Shown piece after piece: positions 39,204 through 49,731 of a stretch of 64,000 nt of DNA. Position numbers and translations under genes: made by a program. This DNA comes from Cruoricaptor ignavus (GTDB lineage: Bacteria > Bacteroidota > Bacteroidia > Flavobacteriales > Weeksellaceae), in contig NZ_FQYI01000001.1 in NCBI RefSeq assembly GCF_900141665.1, forward strand, positions 248,001 to 312,000, written 5' to 3'. How positions within the stretch are numbered: the stretch's first letter is position 1; each line of letters begins with the position of its first letter. Below the pieces are notes generated by a model. That model was not told where the DNA came from. It searched no databases and saw nothing but the letters and a program-made list of their open reading frames with translations.

Positions 39204-40583
39204 TTACAACCCTGAAGTTCTGGAAAGTTTACTTTGCATCAGCCCATCATAATGATGATTCAGCAGATAAGTGTTAATTTGCTGCACCGTATCCAGGATA
39301 ACGCCAACCATGATGAGCAGCGAAGTTCCTCCGAAGAACAGTGCGAAAGCATCTGTCTGCACGATAGTTCCATGTACTATCGCGGGAAGGACTGCAAAGA
39401 TAGCTAAAAAAATTGAACCCGGCAAGGTGATTTTTGACAGAATATCGTCAAGGTAATCTGCAGTTTCCTTACCCGGGCGAACTTTAGGAATTAGGCCGCC
39501 ATTTCGTTTTAAATCATCTGCCATCTGGTTTACAGGAATGGTGATCGCAGTGTAAAAAAATGAAAAAACAATTATCAGTATTGCAAACAAAACATTATAC
39601 TGCCAGCTAAAGACATTTTTGAACCCTGCAAGGAATGTATTACTTTCATCCACCTGAGTCAAAAGGCCAGGGATGAACATAAGCGCTTGGGCAAAAATGA
39701 TTGGCATCACGCCTGAAGCATTAACCTTCAGCGGTATATACTGCCGCGCACCCTGCATCAGGTTCCGGTTGACGCCGCCTCGCGCTTGAGCCCTGCTTAC
39801 ATACTGAATCGGGATCTTGCGTACAGCCACCGAAAGCATTATAGCCAGTACTACCACAAGCATCCAGAACAGAACTTCAATTAAAACCATTATGGTTCCT
39901 GCACCGCCCTTTCCTGTTTGGGTAGCGACCTCCTGCGCAAAAGCCTCCGGCAGTCTGGATAAAATTCCCACCATTATGAGAATCGAAATACCGTTGCCGA
40001 TACCTTTGTCGGTAATTTTTTCCCCAAGCCACATCGCGAAAACTGCGCCAGCAACAAGGAGCACCACCGACGGCAGCCAGAACCAGATAGATCCCGGTTC
40101 TACGAAATACGCCGTACGAAACTGCTCATACGGTAGGAATACACCTGTGATGGTACCAAGATAGAAAGGTGCCTGCACAAGGCAAACCCCTATCGTAAGC
40201 CAGCGGGTAATCTGGTTCAATGTATTCCTTCCGGACTCCCCGTCCTTCTGCAGCTTCTGGAGATATGGAATCGCCATACCCATCAACTGTACGATGATGG
40301 AAGCAGAAATATAGGGCATAATCCCCAGCGCCAGGATGGAAGCATTGGCAAAAGCACCACCGGTAAAAGAGGACAACAGCCCCAAAAGCCCTGCCCCCTG
40401 ATTATTACCGCCCTGCTTTCTGTAATGATCGAGCAGGTTGCCGACTTCTGCGAGGTTGATGGCAGGAAGTGAAATGTGCGTCGCGAATCTATACACAAGA
40501 ATCATCCCAAGAGTGAAGAGAATTTTTTCTCTCAACTCATTTACGCTCCAGATGTTTTTTAATGTCTGTATAAATTCTTTCAT
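39204..40583 (-). CDS. secY: Preprotein translocase subunit SecY
   Basis: The protein-conducting channel of the Sec system, 459 residues with ten predicted membrane helices. The first is [20 protein letters not shown] and the cytoplasmic loop reads [20 protein letters not shown]. The plug region has [20 protein letters not shown], and the C-terminal loop [18 protein letters not shown]. Translation follows rplO after 8 bp, the normal place for secY in the spc operon. Confidence 0.97.
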   Translation of the reverse strand: MKEFIQTLKNIWSVNELREKILFTLGMILVYRFATHISLPAINLAEVGNLLDHYRKQGGNNQGAGLLGLLSSFTGGAFANASILALGIMPYISASIIVQLMGMAIPYLQKLQKDGESGRNTLNQITRWLTIGVCLVQAPFYLGTITGVFLPYEQFRTAYFVEPGSIWFWLPSVVLLVAGAVFAMWLGEKITDKGIGNGISILIMVGILSRLPEAFAQEVATQTGKGGAGTIMVLIEVLFWMLVVVLAIMLSVAVRKIPIQYVSRAQARGGVNRNLMQGARQYIPLKVNASGVMPIIFAQALMFIPGLLTQVDESNTFLAGFKNVFSWQYNVLFAILIIVFSFFYTAITIPVNQMADDLKRNGGLIPKVRPGKETADYLDDILSKITLPGSIFLAIFAVLPAIVHGTIVQTDAFALFFGGTSLLIMVGVILDTVQQINTYLLNHHYDGLMQSKLSRTSGL

Positions 40584-40591
40584 TACAAGTA

Positions 40592-41041
40592 TTAAAGTGT
40601 AACAGCTTTCCCGCCAGCTTTCTCTATTAGATCCGCTGCTGATTTTGTAAACTTATCAGCAGAGATATTTACGCCGGACTTCAGCTCACCTCTGCCCAAT
40701 ATTTTTACCAATTCATTCTTCGCAAGCAAACCATGCTCTATCAAAACCTCCCTTGTAATATCTCCAGAGAGATTTTTAGTGTCGATAAGTGTCTGGATAG
40801 TATCCAGGTTGATTCCACGGTACTCCTTGCGGTTAATATTATTAAAACCGAACTTCGGAAGCCTTCTCTGAAGCGGCATCTGCCCACCTTCGAAGCCTAT
40901 TTTCTGTGAATATCCGGCTCTGGACTTCTGTCCTTTGTGACCTTTTGTGGAGGTGCCGCCTTTCCCGCTGCCCTGTCCCCGGCCAATTCTTTTGGAATTG
41001 TGCGTAGATCCTGCAGCCGGCTTTAGATTACTTAGATTCAT
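40592..41041 (-). CDS. rplO: 50S ribosomal protein L15
   Basis: A 149-residue late-assembly protein of the large subunit. The Gly/Arg-rich N-terminal extension is typical (SKRIGRGQGSGKGGTSTKGH then KSRAGYSQKIGFEGGQMPLQ). The C-terminal domain contains LIEHGLLAKNELVKILGRGE. It is separated from rpmD by 61 bp. Confidence 0.97.
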   Translation of the reverse strand: MNLSNLKPAAGSTHNSKRIGRGQGSGKGGTSTKGHKGQKSRAGYSQKIGFEGGQMPLQRRLPKFGFNNINRKEYRGINLDTIQTLIDTKNLSGDITREVLIEHGLLAKNELVKILGRGELKSGVNISADKFTKSAADLIEKAGGKAVTL

Positions 41042-41102
41042 TTTCTTTTTTGATTTAAATTAAATGGATGAAGACCGGCAAAAGCCAGCATCCATCCCGA
41101 AT

Positions 41103-41279
41103 TTATTTTTGAACTTCCACTAAATGGCTTACGGTACGGATCATTCCCTGGATTGTAGGGTTGTCCTCGTGTTCTACCACCTGGTGAAGTTTCCTGAATC
41201 CTAAAGCTTCAAGTGTTCTTTTCTGGTTCTTGGTGCGGCCGATTGCGCTGCGCACCTGTTTAACTTTTATAGTCGCCAT
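41103..41279 (-). CDS. rpmD: 50S ribosomal protein L30
   Basis: A 58-residue protein read from the gap between rplO and rpsE. It begins ATIKVKQVRSAIGRTKNQKR after the Met and continues TLEALGFRKLHQVVEHEDNP, matching the bacterial short L30. Starts 14 bp after rpsE. Confidence 0.93.
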   Translation of the reverse strand: MATIKVKQVRSAIGRTKNQKRTLEALGFRKLHQVVEHEDNPTIQGMIRTVSHLVEVQK

Positions 41280-41293
41280 TGTCCTGAAGTTAT

Positions 41294-41815
41294 TTAGTGT
41301 TTAAAAACTTTATCCAGTGTAATACCCCTCATCCTTGCAATTTCTTCCGGCGTTCTCATATCGAGGAGGGCGCGGAATGTTGCTTTAACCACATTATGCG
41401 GGTTGGAAGAGCCTTTGGATTTTGAAAGGATATCCCTAACACCTGCAGATTCTAGTACGGCACGAACCGCACCACCTGCAATAAGGCCCGTACCTTCTGC
41501 CGCTGGGCGAAGAAATATATCAGCGCCGCCGAAGCGTGCCGTGGTTTCGTGCGGGATCGTGGCATGCGTCACAGGTACGCGTACTAGGTTTTTCTTGGCA
41601 TCCTCCACAGCTTTTGCGATGGCGGTAGCTACCTCTTTTGCCTTGCCGAGTCCGAAACCAATTACCCCGGCCTCATCCCCTACCACAACGATAGCGGAAA
41701 AGCCGAACGCACGCCCCCCTTTGGTCACTTTTGTTACTCTGTTTACAGCTACGAGACGATCTTTAAGCTCTAATCCTCCCGGCTTTACTTTTTCTACATT
41801 ATCTATTCCTAACAT
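41294..41815 (-). CDS. rpsE: 30S ribosomal protein S5
   Basis: A 173-residue protein important for decoding fidelity. The N-terminal dsRNA-binding-like domain is [20 protein letters not shown], with [20 protein letters not shown] after it; the C-terminal domain contains [21 protein letters not shown] chose the ATG at 41815 ([14 protein letters not shown]) because an alternative start at 41863 would overlap rplR by 32 bp and add residues not seen in the family. Confidence 0.95.
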   Translation of the reverse strand: MLGIDNVEKVKPGGLELKDRLVAVNRVTKVTKGGRAFGFSAIVVVGDEAGVIGFGLGKAKEVATAIAKAVEDAKKNLVRVPVTHATIPHETTARFGGADIFLRPAAEGTGLIAGGAVRAVLESAGVRDILSKSKGSSNPHNVVKATFRALLDMRTPEEIARMRGITLDKVFKH

Positions 41816-41831
41816 TTTTCCGAAATTTAGA

Positions 41832-42179
41832 TTAGAATTTAAGACCGCCTTCTCTTGCCCCATCTGCCAGAGCTTTTACTCTGCCATGGTACACGAAGCC
41901 GTTTCTGTCAAACACTACATTTTCAATACCGGCGGCTTTTGCTTTCTCGGCGATTGCCTTGCCAACCTCCGTGGAGATTTCTGTTTTAGTACCAGAAACA
42001 TTCAGTGCGCGGGAAGAAGCTGCCGCCAGTGTGCGGCCCTCTTTATCATCGATAAGCTGTGCGTAAATCTCTTTGTTGCTTTTATAAACGGACAGTCTCG
42101 GTCTTTCGGAAGAGCCGGTGATTTTCCCTCTTACTCTTCTTTTTATCCTTTGTCTTTTTTGTTCTTTCGTAAGTGCCAT
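41832..42179 (-). CDS. rplR: 50S ribosomal protein L18
   Basis: A 115-residue protein that brings 5S rRNA to the large subunit with L5. It is recognised by [40 protein letters not shown] and [20 protein letters not shown]. It lies between rplF and rpsE. Confidence 0.96.
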   Translation of the reverse strand: MALTKEQKRQRIKRRVRGKITGSSERPRLSVYKSNKEIYAQLIDDKEGRTLAAASSRALNVSGTKTEISTEVGKAIAEKAKAAGIENVVFDRNGFVYHGRVKALADGAREGGLKF

Positions 42180-42192
42180 TTCTTAAAATTTA

Positions 42193-42738
42193 TTAAGCAG
42201 ATTTACCAGCTTTTCTTCTAACTTCTTCACCAACAAAGCGGATCCCTTTTCCTTTGTAAGGCTCAGGCTTACGGAAGGATCGGATCTTTGCCGTTACCAT
42301 ACCCAGCAGTTGCTTGTCGTGCGAGCTGAGAGTGATGATCGGGTTTTTACCCTTTTCCGTCTGAGTATCCACTTTTACTTCCGCAGGCAGTTCTACCACG
42401 ATACCGTGGGAGAAGCCGAGCGCGAGCTCCAGTTTCTGTCCGGAGTGGGAGGCTCTGTAGCCCACACCTACAAGCTCCAGCTGCTTGGTGAACCCTTCGG
42501 AGGTACCGACAACCATATTGTTGATGAGTGCGCGGTACAGGCCGTGCAGTGCCTTGTGCTGCTTGGAGTCAGACGGGCGCGTTACTGTAAGCACCCCGTC
42601 ATTCTGCTCTATAGAAATACCCTCGCTAAGCTCTTGGGAAAGCTCTCCCTTCGGGCCTTTCACAGTTACAGTTTCCCCATTTTGGGATACCGTAACTCCT
42701 GCAGGGATATTTATAATTGCGTTACCAATTCTTGACAT
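42193..42738 (-). CDS. rplF: 50S ribosomal protein L6
   Basis: A 181-residue protein with two repeated L6 folds, near the GTPase-associated centre. It is recognised by SRIGNAIINIPAGVTVSQNG, HGLYRALINNMVVGTSEGFT and the C-terminal KPEPYKGKGIRFVGEEVRRK. It lies between rpsH and rplR. Confidence 0.97.
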   Translation of the reverse strand: MSRIGNAIINIPAGVTVSQNGETVTVKGPKGELSQELSEGISIEQNDGVLTVTRPSDSKQHKALHGLYRALINNMVVGTSEGFTKQLELVGVGYRASHSGQKLELALGFSHGIVVELPAEVKVDTQTEKGKNPIITLSSHDKQLLGMVTAKIRSFRKPEPYKGKGIRFVGEEVRRKAGKSA

Positions 42739-42759
42739 TTTCCTTTTTCTTTAAAAATA

Positions 42760-43158
42760 TTAATAAACATAGCAGATTACCTCGCCGCCCACATGCTCGT
42801 TCTTAGCCTGCTTGCCAGTCATCACGCCTTTGGAAGTAGAAATCACCGCGATGCCCAGACCGTTAAGCACCCTTGGCAATTCGTCGGCACCTGCGTAATA
42901 ACGCAGACCCGGACGGGACGCCCGCTGGATTGACTTAATGGCCGGCTTACCGGTTTTTTTATCATACTTCAAGGCGATCTTGATATTCCCCTGAACAGCA
43001 TTATCCTCAAACTTATAGTTTGCGATATAACCCTGATCAAACAGAATCTTGGTAATCTCCTTTTTGATTTTCGATGCAGGAATTTCCACCACTTTGTGGC
43101 CTGCGCTTTGTGCGTTCCTTACTCTTGTCAGGAAATCTGAAATTGGATCTGTTAACAT
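42760..43158 (-). CDS. rpsH: 30S ribosomal protein S8
   Basis: A 132-residue central-domain assembly protein. It is recognised by DPISDFLTRVRNAQSAGHKV, the middle SIQRASRPGLRYYAGADELP and the C-terminal GIAVISTSKGVMTGKQAKNE. In E. coli S8 is the translational repressor of the spc operon; whether that holds here is unknown. Confidence 0.97.
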   Translation of the reverse strand: MLTDPISDFLTRVRNAQSAGHKVVEIPASKIKKEITKILFDQGYIANYKFEDNAVQGNIKIALKYDKKTGKPAIKSIQRASRPGLRYYAGADELPRVLNGLGIAVISTSKGVMTGKQAKNEHVGGEVICYVY

Positions 43159-43230
43159 TTAATTTAATTATTGGTTAATGACAGGCAGTATTTAAACTAT
43201 TAAACTTACCTGTCCTGATGTAAAAACTCG

Positions 43231-43500
43231 TTACCAACTTGCTTTTTTCACGCCAGGGATGAGGCCTTGGTTTGCCATCTCGCGGAAGGTAACTCTGGAG
43301 ATGCCAAATGTCCTCATGTAGCCCCTTGGCCTACCTGTAAGCTTGCAGCGGTTGTGCAGCCTTACCGGCGAAGCGTTTTTCGGTAGTTTCTGCAGTGCCT
43401 CGTAGTCTCCGGCTTCTTTCAGAGCCTTGCGCTTCTCTGCATATTTCGCTACCATAGCTTCTCTTTTGCGCTCGCGCGCTTTCATTGATTCTTTTGCCAT
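43231..43500 (-). CDS. rpsN: 30S ribosomal protein S14
   Basis: An 89-residue head protein of the long, zinc-free (C-) type: the region [20 protein letters not shown] has no CxxC pair. It starts [20 protein letters not shown] after the Met and ends [13 protein letters not shown] gap of 72 bp separates it from rpsH. Confidence 0.96.
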   Translation of the reverse strand: MAKESMKARERKREAMVAKYAEKRKALKEAGDYEALQKLPKNASPVRLHNRCKLTGRPRGYMRTFGISRVTFREMANQGLIPGVKKASW

Positions 43501-43502
43501 TC

Positions 43503-44054
43503 TTATTTCTTTTTAAATGGTAGACCGAAGTGGGTAAGCAAAGACTTCGCCTCTTTGTCCGTCTTCGCAGTAGTCACAAATGTGATGTCCATACCCTGGA
43601 TCTTCTTCACTTTGTCGATAACGATTTCCGGGAAGATGATCTGCTCGGTAATACCTAAGTTATAATTGCCTCTTCCGTCGAAGCCATCTGCCTTAATTCC
43701 GTTAAAGTCGCGGATGCGCGGCAGCGCTGAGGAAGTAAGTCTGTCCAGAAACTCATACATTCTGTCTGCGCGGAGGGTCACCTTCGCTCCTACGGGCATC
43801 CCTTTTCTGAGTTTAAATGCAGCCTCATCTTTTTTGGATATGGTACCTACAGCCTTCTGACCTGCGATTGCGGTAAGTTCCTCCACTGCATAATCGATGA
43901 TTTTCTTATCAGCTGTAGCATCGCCAAGCCCCTGAGAGATTACGATCTTTTCAAGTTTTGGCACCTGCATTACGCTCTTATATCCGAACTCCTCCATCAT
44001 CGCCGGGATGATTTCGGATTTGTATTTTTGTTTTGGTCTTGCGATATATTCCAT
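43503..44054 (-). CDS. rplE: 50S ribosomal protein L5
   Basis: A 183-residue 5S-rRNA-binding protein of the central protuberance. It is recognised by [40 protein letters not shown] and the C-terminal [20 protein letters not shown]. It starts 2 bp after rplX and ends 2 bp before rpsN. Confidence 0.97.
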   Translation of the reverse strand: MEYIARPKQKYKSEIIPAMMEEFGYKSVMQVPKLEKIVISQGLGDATADKKIIDYAVEELTAIAGQKAVGTISKKDEAAFKLRKGMPVGAKVTLRADRMYEFLDRLTSSALPRIRDFNGIKADGFDGRGNYNLGITEQIIFPEIVIDKVKKIQGMDITFVTTAKTDKEAKSLLTHFGLPFKKK

Positions 44055-44056
44055 GA

Positions 44057-44374
44057 TCAGATTTCTTTACCGGTTGTTTTAGCGATTCTCACTTTTCTGT
44101 CGCCATCGATTCTGTAAGCGACTTTCGTTGGTTTCCCGGTTTCATCCATGAGGGATACATTGGAGATGTGGAGCGGCGCTTCTTTCTCTACAATACCTCC
44201 CTGCGGATTGGCGGCTGAAGGTTTTGTGTGTCTTTTCACAACATTTACGCCGGCAACCACCACGCGCGGGTCTTTGCCCTTGCGGATCACTTCCAGTACC
44301 TCACCTTTAAGACCTTTATTTCTGCCGGTGGTAACGATCACATTATCACCTCTTCTTATTTTAACTTTAGTCAT
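44057..44374 (-). CDS. rplX: 50S ribosomal protein L24
   Basis: A 105-residue assembly initiator of the large subunit with an N-terminal KOW motif ([20 protein letters not shown]) and [38 protein letters not shown]. It lies between rplN and rplE. Confidence 0.97.
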   Translation of the reverse strand: MTKVKIRRGDNVIVTTGRNKGLKGEVLEVIRKGKDPRVVVAGVNVVKRHTKPSAANPQGGIVEKEAPLHISNVSLMDETGKPTKVAYRIDGDRKVRIAKTTGKEI

Positions 44375-44394
44375 TATCAGAATAGTTTAAAGGG

Positions 44395-44763
44395 TTAAAG
44401 TACTTCAGGCGCAAGGGAAATCACCTTCATATATTCTTTATCTCTCAATTCTCTTGCCACAGGGCCGAACACGCGGGTCCCCCTCATCTCCCCTGCCGCG
44501 TTCAGAAGCACGCAGGCATTATCATCAAACTTGATATAAGAGCCGTCCTTCCTCCTTACAGCCTTCTTCGTGCGCACCACTACAGCTTTGGAAACCTGGC
44601 CTTTCTTCGCATTCCCAGATGGGGTAGAATCTTTGATAGTCACGACGATTCTATCACCTACGGAAGCATATCTTCTTCTGGTACCGCCCAGCACTCTGAT
44701 TACCAGCACCTCCTTCGCACCGGTGTTATCAGCAACTTTTAATCTTGATTCTGTCTGTAACAT
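44395..44763 (-). CDS. rplN: 50S ribosomal protein L14
   Basis: A 122-residue beta-barrel protein at the subunit interface. It is recognised by [40 protein letters not shown] and [20 protein letters not shown]. Its ATG shares one base with the rpsQ stop (TAATG), indicating translational coupling. Confidence 0.97.
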   Translation of the reverse strand: MLQTESRLKVADNTGAKEVLVIRVLGGTRRRYASVGDRIVVTIKDSTPSGNAKKGQVSKAVVVRTKKAVRRKDGSYIKFDDNACVLLNAAGEMRGTRVFGPVARELRDKEYMKVISLAPEVL

Positions 44764-45017
44764 TACTTCGCTTTTTCAATGATTCTCACCAGTCTCCATC
44801 TTTTGCTCTTGCTGAGCGGGCGCGTCTCCTGGATTAATACTGTATCGCCTTCCTGGCACTCGTTCTTCTCATCGTGTGCATGGTATTTCTTCGTCTTTAG
44901 TACAAACTTACCATACATCGGGTGTTTCATTCTCGCAGTCTCGCTTACAACAATCGTCTTATCCATTTTGTTGCTGGAAACCACTCCGATTCTTTCTTTT
45001 CTTAAATTTCTTTCCAT
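44763..45017 (-). CDS. rpsQ: 30S ribosomal protein S17
   Basis: An 84-residue OB-fold protein of the small subunit. It is recognised by [40 protein letters not shown] and [21 protein letters not shown] chose the ATG at 45017 ([11 protein letters not shown]); another ATG is two codons upstream at 45023. Its stop overlaps rplN by one base. Confidence 0.95.
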   Translation of the reverse strand: MERNLRKERIGVVSSNKMDKTIVVSETARMKHPMYGKFVLKTKKYHAHDEKNECQEGDTVLIQETRPLSKSKRWRLVRIIEKAK

Positions 45018-45031
45018 TTTCAAAAAGGGAC

Positions 45032-45220
45032 TTATTGTTGTCTAGATGATATTTCTGTATTCAGTCTCGCGATGGTTCTGCGCATATTCTTAATCTGCAT
45101 CGGATTCTCTACCGGGCTGATCTTGTGCGCCAGCTTGATCCTTTGGTACTCCGCAGTAGTCTGAGCCAGCTGTGCCTGCAAATCTTCAGCGCTTAAGTTT
45201 TTAATTTCAGCTTGTTTCAT
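45032..45220 (-). CDS. rpmC: 50S ribosomal protein L29
   Basis: A 62-residue two-helix protein near the peptide exit, docking site for SRP and trigger factor. It is recognised by [20 protein letters not shown] and [20 protein letters not shown]. It lies 11 bp after rplP. Confidence 0.96.
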   Translation of the reverse strand: MKQAEIKNLSAEDLQAQLAQTTAEYQRIKLAHKISPVENPMQIKNMRRTIARLNTEISSRQQ

Positions 45221-45231
45221 TTCGGTAAGAT

Positions 45232-45657
45232 TTATTCAGGTTTTACAAAATCATTAGCTACTACAAACTTGGTAACGATCGGCAGCTTCTGAGCCGCGAG
45301 GCGCAATGCCTCCTTTGCAGTCTCGTAAGGTACCCCGCCGACTTCAAACATAATCTTACCAGGCTTTACTACCGCTACCCAATATTCTACAGCACCCTTA
45401 CCCTTACCCATACGAACTTCCGCAGGTTTCTTGGTAATCGGCTTATCCGGGAAGATTTTAATCCAAAGCTGCCCCTCCCTTTTCATATATCTCGTCGCTG
45501 CAATACGGGCTGACTCTATCTGCCTTGCAGTAATCCAAGCTCCTTCCACCGCCTTGATGCCGAAAGTTCCATACGCAAGCTGGCTACCCCGCTGCGCATT
45601 TCCCTTCATCTTCATCTTATGAACACGACGGAATTTTACTCTTTTTGGTTGTAACAT
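45232..45657 (-). CDS. rplP: 50S ribosomal protein L16
   Basis: A 141-residue protein near the A site of the large subunit. It is recognised by [40 protein letters not shown] and [20 protein letters not shown]. An unusual 107-bp repeat-bearing spacer separates it from rpsC; in most bacteria the two genes nearly touch. Confidence 0.97.
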   Translation of the reverse strand: MLQPKRVKFRRVHKMKMKGNAQRGSQLAYGTFGIKAVEGAWITARQIESARIAATRYMKREGQLWIKIFPDKPITKKPAEVRMGKGKGAVEYWVAVVKPGKIMFEVGGVPYETAKEALRLAAQKLPIVTKFVVANDFVKPE

Positions 45658-45670
45658 TTTATTTGAATAT

Positions 45671-45705
45671 TAGATGTTAGATAATAGATGTTAGATGTTA
45701 GATAA
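45671..45705. repeat. Short direct repeats in the rpsC-rplP spacer
   Basis: TAGATGTTAGATAA occurs at 45671-45684 and 45692-45705, with a partial TAGATGT between. The following stretch (45735-45762) repeats TCTAATTTC-like words. These short repeats look like slippage or invading filler inside an otherwise compact operon. Confidence 0.8.
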
Positions 45706-45764
45706 TTTTCAATCAGCGCTTGTAACGGAAGTTCTAATTTCTAATTTCCTACTTCTAACCCTAA

Positions 45765-46499
45765 TTAATTATTGTTTCTTCTTGGGCGGCGCTCTCTCTC
45801 ACCGCGCTCCGGGCGGTCTCCTCTTCCTGCAGATGCCTTCTTCTGCTGACCTACCAGCGGAGTAAGCTCGCGCTTGCCGTACACTTCTCCCTTCATGATC
45901 CAGACTTTTACGCCAAGCCTGCCGTAAGCGGTGTGCGCCTCTGCCCAGTTGTAATCGATATCCGCACGGAAAGTAGAAAGCGGGATGCGACCCTCCTTGA
46001 AGGATTCGCTCCTTGCCATCTCCGCTCCGTTCAGACGGCCGGAAATCATAACTTTAATACCTTCTGCTCCCATCCTCATCGTGGAAGCCATCGCCATCTT
46101 TACCGCCCTTCTGTAAGAGATACGGTTTTCGATCTGCTTGGCAATGCTTTCAGAAACAAGTACCGCATCCAGCTCCGGTCTTTTGATTTCAAAGATGTTG
46201 ATCTGAACATCCTTGCCGGTAAGCTTTTTGAGCTCCTCTTTCAGCTTATCCACTTCCTGTCCGCCTTTGCCGATAATTAGCCCGGGGCGCGCAGTGGTGA
46301 TGGTAACGGTAACAAGCTTAAGCGTTCTTTCGATATAAATTCTGGAAACGCTGGCCTTAGAAAGTCTTGCTCCAAGGTATTTTCTGATCTGATAATCTTC
46401 CTTGATACGGTCGCCATAGTCGTTCCCGCCATACCAGTTAGAGTCCCATCCTCTGATGATGCCTAACCTGTTGCCAATTGGATTTGTCTTCTGTCCCAT
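45765..46499 (-). CDS. rpsC: 30S ribosomal protein S3
   Basis: A 244-residue head protein lining the mRNA entry. The KH domain contains [20 protein letters not shown], and the C-terminal domain [40 protein letters not shown]. An Arg/Glu-rich tail ([19 protein letters not shown]) extends it beyond E. coli S3 (233 residues), normal for this clade. Confidence 0.97.
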   Translation of the reverse strand: MGQKTNPIGNRLGIIRGWDSNWYGGNDYGDRIKEDYQIRKYLGARLSKASVSRIYIERTLKLVTVTITTARPGLIIGKGGQEVDKLKEELKKLTGKDVQINIFEIKRPELDAVLVSESIAKQIENRISYRRAVKMAMASTMRMGAEGIKVMISGRLNGAEMARSESFKEGRIPLSTFRADIDYNWAEAHTAYGRLGVKVWIMKGEVYGKRELTPLVGQQKKASAGRGDRPERGERERRPRRNNN

Positions 46500-46507
46500 A
46501 CCTTGAA

Positions 46508-46906
46508 TTAGATTTCTTTATTGCCTAAAATGATTGTCACATGGTTGCTTCTCTTGCGGATTCTGTGCCCCCTGCCCTGCGGTGCCGGGCGTAGCCTTTT
46601 CAGCTGGCGTGCGCTATCCACATAGATTTCTTTAACGATAAGGTTTGCCTCCTCTATGTCCGCACCCTCGTTCTTCACCTGCCAGTTCGCCATTGCGGAA
46701 AGCAGGAGTTTTTCCAGCTTGTTCGATGCTTCTTTTTTGGAATATTTAAGGATGTAGAGAGCCTTATCAACACTCTCTCCGCGGATGATATCAGCAACGA
46801 GTCTCATCTTGCGGGGAGAGGACGGGCAGTCATTCAGGCGTGCCTTTACCACATCCCTGTTCATTTCTTTGCGCGCAAGTGCGCTGTCCTGTTTTCTTGA
46901 TCCCAT
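46508..46906 (-). CDS. rplV: 50S ribosomal protein L22
   Basis: A 132-residue protein whose beta-hairpin lines the peptide exit tunnel. It is recognised by [40 protein letters not shown] and the hairpin end [20 protein letters not shown]. It has an N-terminal extension of about 20 residues relative to E. coli. Confidence 0.96.
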   Translation of the reverse strand: MGSRKQDSALARKEMNRDVVKARLNDCPSSPRKMRLVADIIRGESVDKALYILKYSKKEASNKLEKLLLSAMANWQVKNEGADIEEANLIVKEIYVDSARQLKRLRPAPQGRGHRIRKRSNHVTIILGNKEI

Positions 46907-46911
46907 AATGA

Positions 46912-47190
46912 TTATCTGCTGCCTTTATTTTTGTTACCCGCGTGTCCTCGGAAGGATCTTGTCGGAGAAAATTCGCCAAGCTTGTGCCCTACCATGTTTT
47001 CAGTGACATACACAGGCACGAAAGTTTTGCCGTTATGTACTGCGATGGTCTGGCCTACAAAGTCCGGAGAGATCATGGAAGCTCTGGACCAAGTTTTTAT
47101 TACAGTTTTCTTTCCTGATTCTATATTTGCCTGAACCTTCTTATCTAAATGATGTGCGATAAAAGGCCCTTTTTTAAGTGATCTAGCCAT
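46912..47190 (-). CDS. rpsS: 30S ribosomal protein S19
   Basis: A 92-residue head protein. It is recognised by [40 protein letters not shown] and [20 protein letters not shown]. It lies 2 bp after rplB and 5 bp before rplV. Confidence 0.97.
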   Translation of the reverse strand: MARSLKKGPFIAHHLDKKVQANIESGKKTVIKTWSRASMISPDFVGQTIAVHNGKTFVPVYVTENMVGHKLGEFSPTRSFRGHAGNKNKGSR

Positions 47191-47192
47191 AA

Positions 47193-48014
47193 TTATTTCC
47201 TTTTAGATACGATATAGCGGTTCGAAGTTTTATTTTTCTTTCTGGTTTTGTATCCCTTAGCCGGCATACCTTTGCGAGATCTTGGGTGGCCGCCGGAAGA
47301 TCTACCTTCACCACCACCCATCGGGTGGTCTACAGGGTTCATTACCACGGCTCTTGTCCTTGGCCTTCTTCCAAGCCATCTGCTGCGGCCTGCCTTACCG
47401 GAAACGGTAAGCTGGTGATCGGAGTTGGATACGGAACCGATGGTTGCCATACATTCCACAAGGATCATTCTGGACTCACCGGAAGGGAGTTTAATGATCG
47501 CATACTTCCCGTCGCGGGAGGTCAGCTGTGCGGAAGATCCTGCGGATCTCGCCATAATAGCGCCCTGCCCGGGCCTCATCTCGATGCAGGAAATCACCGT
47601 ACCAAGCGGGATGTTCCTGAGCTTCATTGCATTACCGATGTTCGGTTCCACATTCTCCCCAGACACGATTTTCTGCCCCACCTTGATGCCATTCGGTGCG
47701 ATGATGTACCTCTTCTCTCCATCGGTATATTCTACCAGGGCGATGAAGGCTGTCCTGTTCGGGTCGTACTCTACAGATTTTACTTCAGCCTCTACATCGA
47801 ATTTGTTTCGCTTGAAGTCAATAATTCTGTATTTCCGCTTGTGTCCACCTCCGGTGTAACGCATGGTCATCTTACCAGTGTTGTTACGCCCACCAGACTT
47901 CTTAATACCGACTGTGAGAGACTTCTCAGGCCTGTTGGTAGTAATTTCCTCAAAGTTGTTCACAACTCTGAATCTCTGTCCCGGGGTGATAGGTTTTAAT
48001 TTTCTAACAGACAT
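47193..48014 (-). CDS. rplB: 50S ribosomal protein L2
   Basis: A 273-residue protein required for subunit joining and peptidyl transfer. It is recognised by [40 protein letters not shown] and the C-terminal [20 protein letters not shown], which contains the conserved histidine. A hairpin-bearing spacer of 85 bp separates it from rplW. Confidence 0.98.
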   Translation of the reverse strand: MSVRKLKPITPGQRFRVVNNFEEITTNRPEKSLTVGIKKSGGRNNTGKMTMRYTGGGHKRKYRIIDFKRNKFDVEAEVKSVEYDPNRTAFIALVEYTDGEKRYIIAPNGIKVGQKIVSGENVEPNIGNAMKLRNIPLGTVISCIEMRPGQGAIMARSAGSSAQLTSRDGKYAIIKLPSGESRMILVECMATIGSVSNSDHQLTVSGKAGRSRWLGRRPRTRAVVMNPVDHPMGGGEGRSSGGHPRSRKGMPAKGYKTRKKNKTSNRYIVSKRK

Positions 48015-48047
48015 TACTAATTGTTAAATGATTATTGCTTTATGCTC

Positions 48048-48090
48048 TAAGCTTTTGGCAGAAAGCTTGCCGCCTACTGCCAAAAGCTTA
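48048..48090. repeat. Perfect 14-bp inverted repeat between rplW and rplB
   Basis: TAAGCTTTTGGCAG (48048-48061) pairs exactly with CTGCCAAAAGCTTA (48077-48090) around a 15-nt loop. There is no T-run after it on the minus strand, so it is probably not a terminator; it may be an RNA processing, stability or attenuation signal inside the operon. Confidence 0.85.
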
Positions 48091-48099
48091 CTTTCCATT

Positions 48100-48387
48100 T
48101 TAAACAGAGAAAATATCAATAACTTCTCCTTCTGCAAGCTTCACCACAGCTTTTTTCAGCTTGTTGGTCTTGCCTACCTGCAGTCCTCTCTTCGTATACC
48201 TTCTGGAAACTTTAGGTGCATAAATCATCGTATTCACATCGGATACCTTTACACCATAAGTTTGCTCTACCGCATCCTTGATCTGGATTTTATTCGCAGC
48301 CGGATCCACCAGGAAGGAATAAACACCTCTCAAATCAGTCAGGTAGCTTGCCTTTTCTGAAATTACCGGTTTTATGATAACTGACAT
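48100..48387 (-). CDS. rplW: 50S ribosomal protein L23
   Basis: A 95-residue protein at the peptide exit. It is recognised by SVIIKPVISEKASYLTDLRG, YSFLVDPAANKIQIKDAVEQ and VNTMIYAPKVSRRYTKRGLQ. It lies 6 bp after rplD. Confidence 0.97.
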   Translation of the reverse strand: MSVIIKPVISEKASYLTDLRGVYSFLVDPAANKIQIKDAVEQTYGVKVSDVNTMIYAPKVSRRYTKRGLQVGKTNKLKKAVVKLAEGEVIDIFSV

Positions 48388-48393
48388 AATGAT

Positions 48394-49023
48394 TTATTTC
48401 TTTAAAATTTCAGTGAACTTCTCTACTGCGCTGTCTATGAACACGATATCACCTGCATTCATCAGATCGTAGGAGCTGATCTCGTTATAAGTCAGCACCT
48501 TCGTTTTCGGAAGGTTGCGGGAAGACAGGTACACATTCTGATTGGCTTCCGGAAGAATGTAAAGAGATTTCTTACCCTCGAAGCCAAGCGCGTTATTGAT
48601 CGTGATAAACTCCTTAGTCTTAGGCGTTTCAAAGCTGAAAGACTCCACAACTTTGATGGAGTTATCCCTCATCTTCTGAGACAGTACAGACTTTTTCGCC
48701 AAACGCTTTACAGCCTTGTTCAGCTTAAACCTGTAATCTCTCGGCTTAGGGCCGAATACGCGGCCACCACCCTTGAAAGTTGGCGATTTGATATCGCCAT
48801 AGCGCGCCGAGCCGGAGCCCTTTTGCTTTTTCAGCTTCTTGGTAGAAGCCGTAATCTCGCTTCTCTCTTTGGATTTATGCGTGCCCTGGCGCTGCGCGGC
48901 AAGGTATTGTTTCACTTCCAGATACACAGCGTGCTGATTTGGCTCGATCCCGAATACAGAATCATCCAGCTGCACTTTTTTGCCCGTATCTTCGCCTTTT
49001 ATGTTAAATACTGTTAGTTCCAT
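48394..49023 (-). CDS. rplD: 50S ribosomal protein L4
   Basis: A 209-residue protein with an extended loop lining the exit tunnel ([40 protein letters not shown]). In E. coli L4 represses its own operon through the leader; here the leader is short. Its start codon overlaps the end of rplC by 10 bp. Confidence 0.97.
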   Translation of the reverse strand: MELTVFNIKGEDTGKKVQLDDSVFGIEPNQHAVYLEVKQYLAAQRQGTHKSKERSEITASTKKLKKQKGSGSARYGDIKSPTFKGGGRVFGPKPRDYRFKLNKAVKRLAKKSVLSQKMRDNSIKVVESFSFETPKTKEFITINNALGFEGKKSLYILPEANQNVYLSSRNLPKTKVLTYNEISSYDLMNAGDIVFIDSAVEKFTEILKK

Positions 49024-49637
49024 CTTCTGATAACTACATAAGAATTTTTAGCTCCCGGAACCGCACCTTTTACAATCAGAAGGTTTTGCTCCTCATCTAC
49101 TTTCAACACCTGGAGGTTCTGCACAGTTACCTGCTCGCCTCCCATTCTTCCGGCCATTTTCATCCCTTTGAAAACTCTTGAAGGGTCGGATCCGGCACCA
49201 ATGGAACCCGGAGCCCGGAGCCTGTTGTGCTGCCCGTGCGTAGCCTGCATTACACCGCCGAAGCCGTGCCTTTTCACCACGCCCTGGAAGCCTTTACCCT
49301 TGGAAGTTCCCGTAACATCCACAAATTCTCCTTCGGAGAACAGCTTCACGGTCACCTCGTCGCCAACTTTCAAATGATCGAAACCGTGGTGGAATTCCAC
49401 AAGTTTCGCCTTCGGCGAGGAGCCTGCTTTCTTGAAGTGGCCTAGCATCGCCTTGGAGACATTCTTCTCCTTTTTGTCATCGAAACCGAGCTGATAGCCT
49501 ACATAGCCGTCATTCTCTACGGTTCTGACCTGCAAAACCGAGCAAGGCCCCGCCTGGATGACGGTGCACGGAACATTCTTTCCGTTCTCGTCAAACAGGG
49601 AAGTCATCCCGATTTTCTTACCAATAATACCTGACAT
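49014..49637 (-). CDS. rplC: 50S ribosomal protein L3
   Basis: A 207-residue protein close to the peptidyl transferase centre. It is recognised by [40 protein letters not shown] and [20 protein letters not shown], with the glutamine that is methylated in some bacteria. It is the first gene of the operon. rpsJ, which heads the S10 operon in most bacteria, is not upstream; the next gene there (49855-51339) is an unrelated surface protein. Confidence 0.97.
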   Translation of the reverse strand: MSGIIGKKIGMTSLFDENGKNVPCTVIQAGPCSVLQVRTVENDGYVGYQLGFDDKKEKNVSKAMLGHFKKAGSSPKAKLVEFHHGFDHLKVGDEVTVKLFSEGEFVDVTGTSKGKGFQGVVKRHGFGGVMQATHGQHNRLRAPGSIGAGSDPSRVFKGMKMAGRMGGEQVTVQNLQVLKVDEEQNLLIVKGAVPGAKNSYVVIRRWN

Positions 49638-49731
49638 TGTTATATAAAATATAAAGTTATCCTCGTTTCCACCTGAGTTTCAGTGATTTCTATTTCTGAT
49701 ATAGGCACACTTTTCGCTCAAAATGAGAGTG

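Noticed and set aside
41816-41863. Longer S5 with 16 extra residues
   Set aside because: It would overlap rplR by 32 bp and the added residues are not typical of S5.
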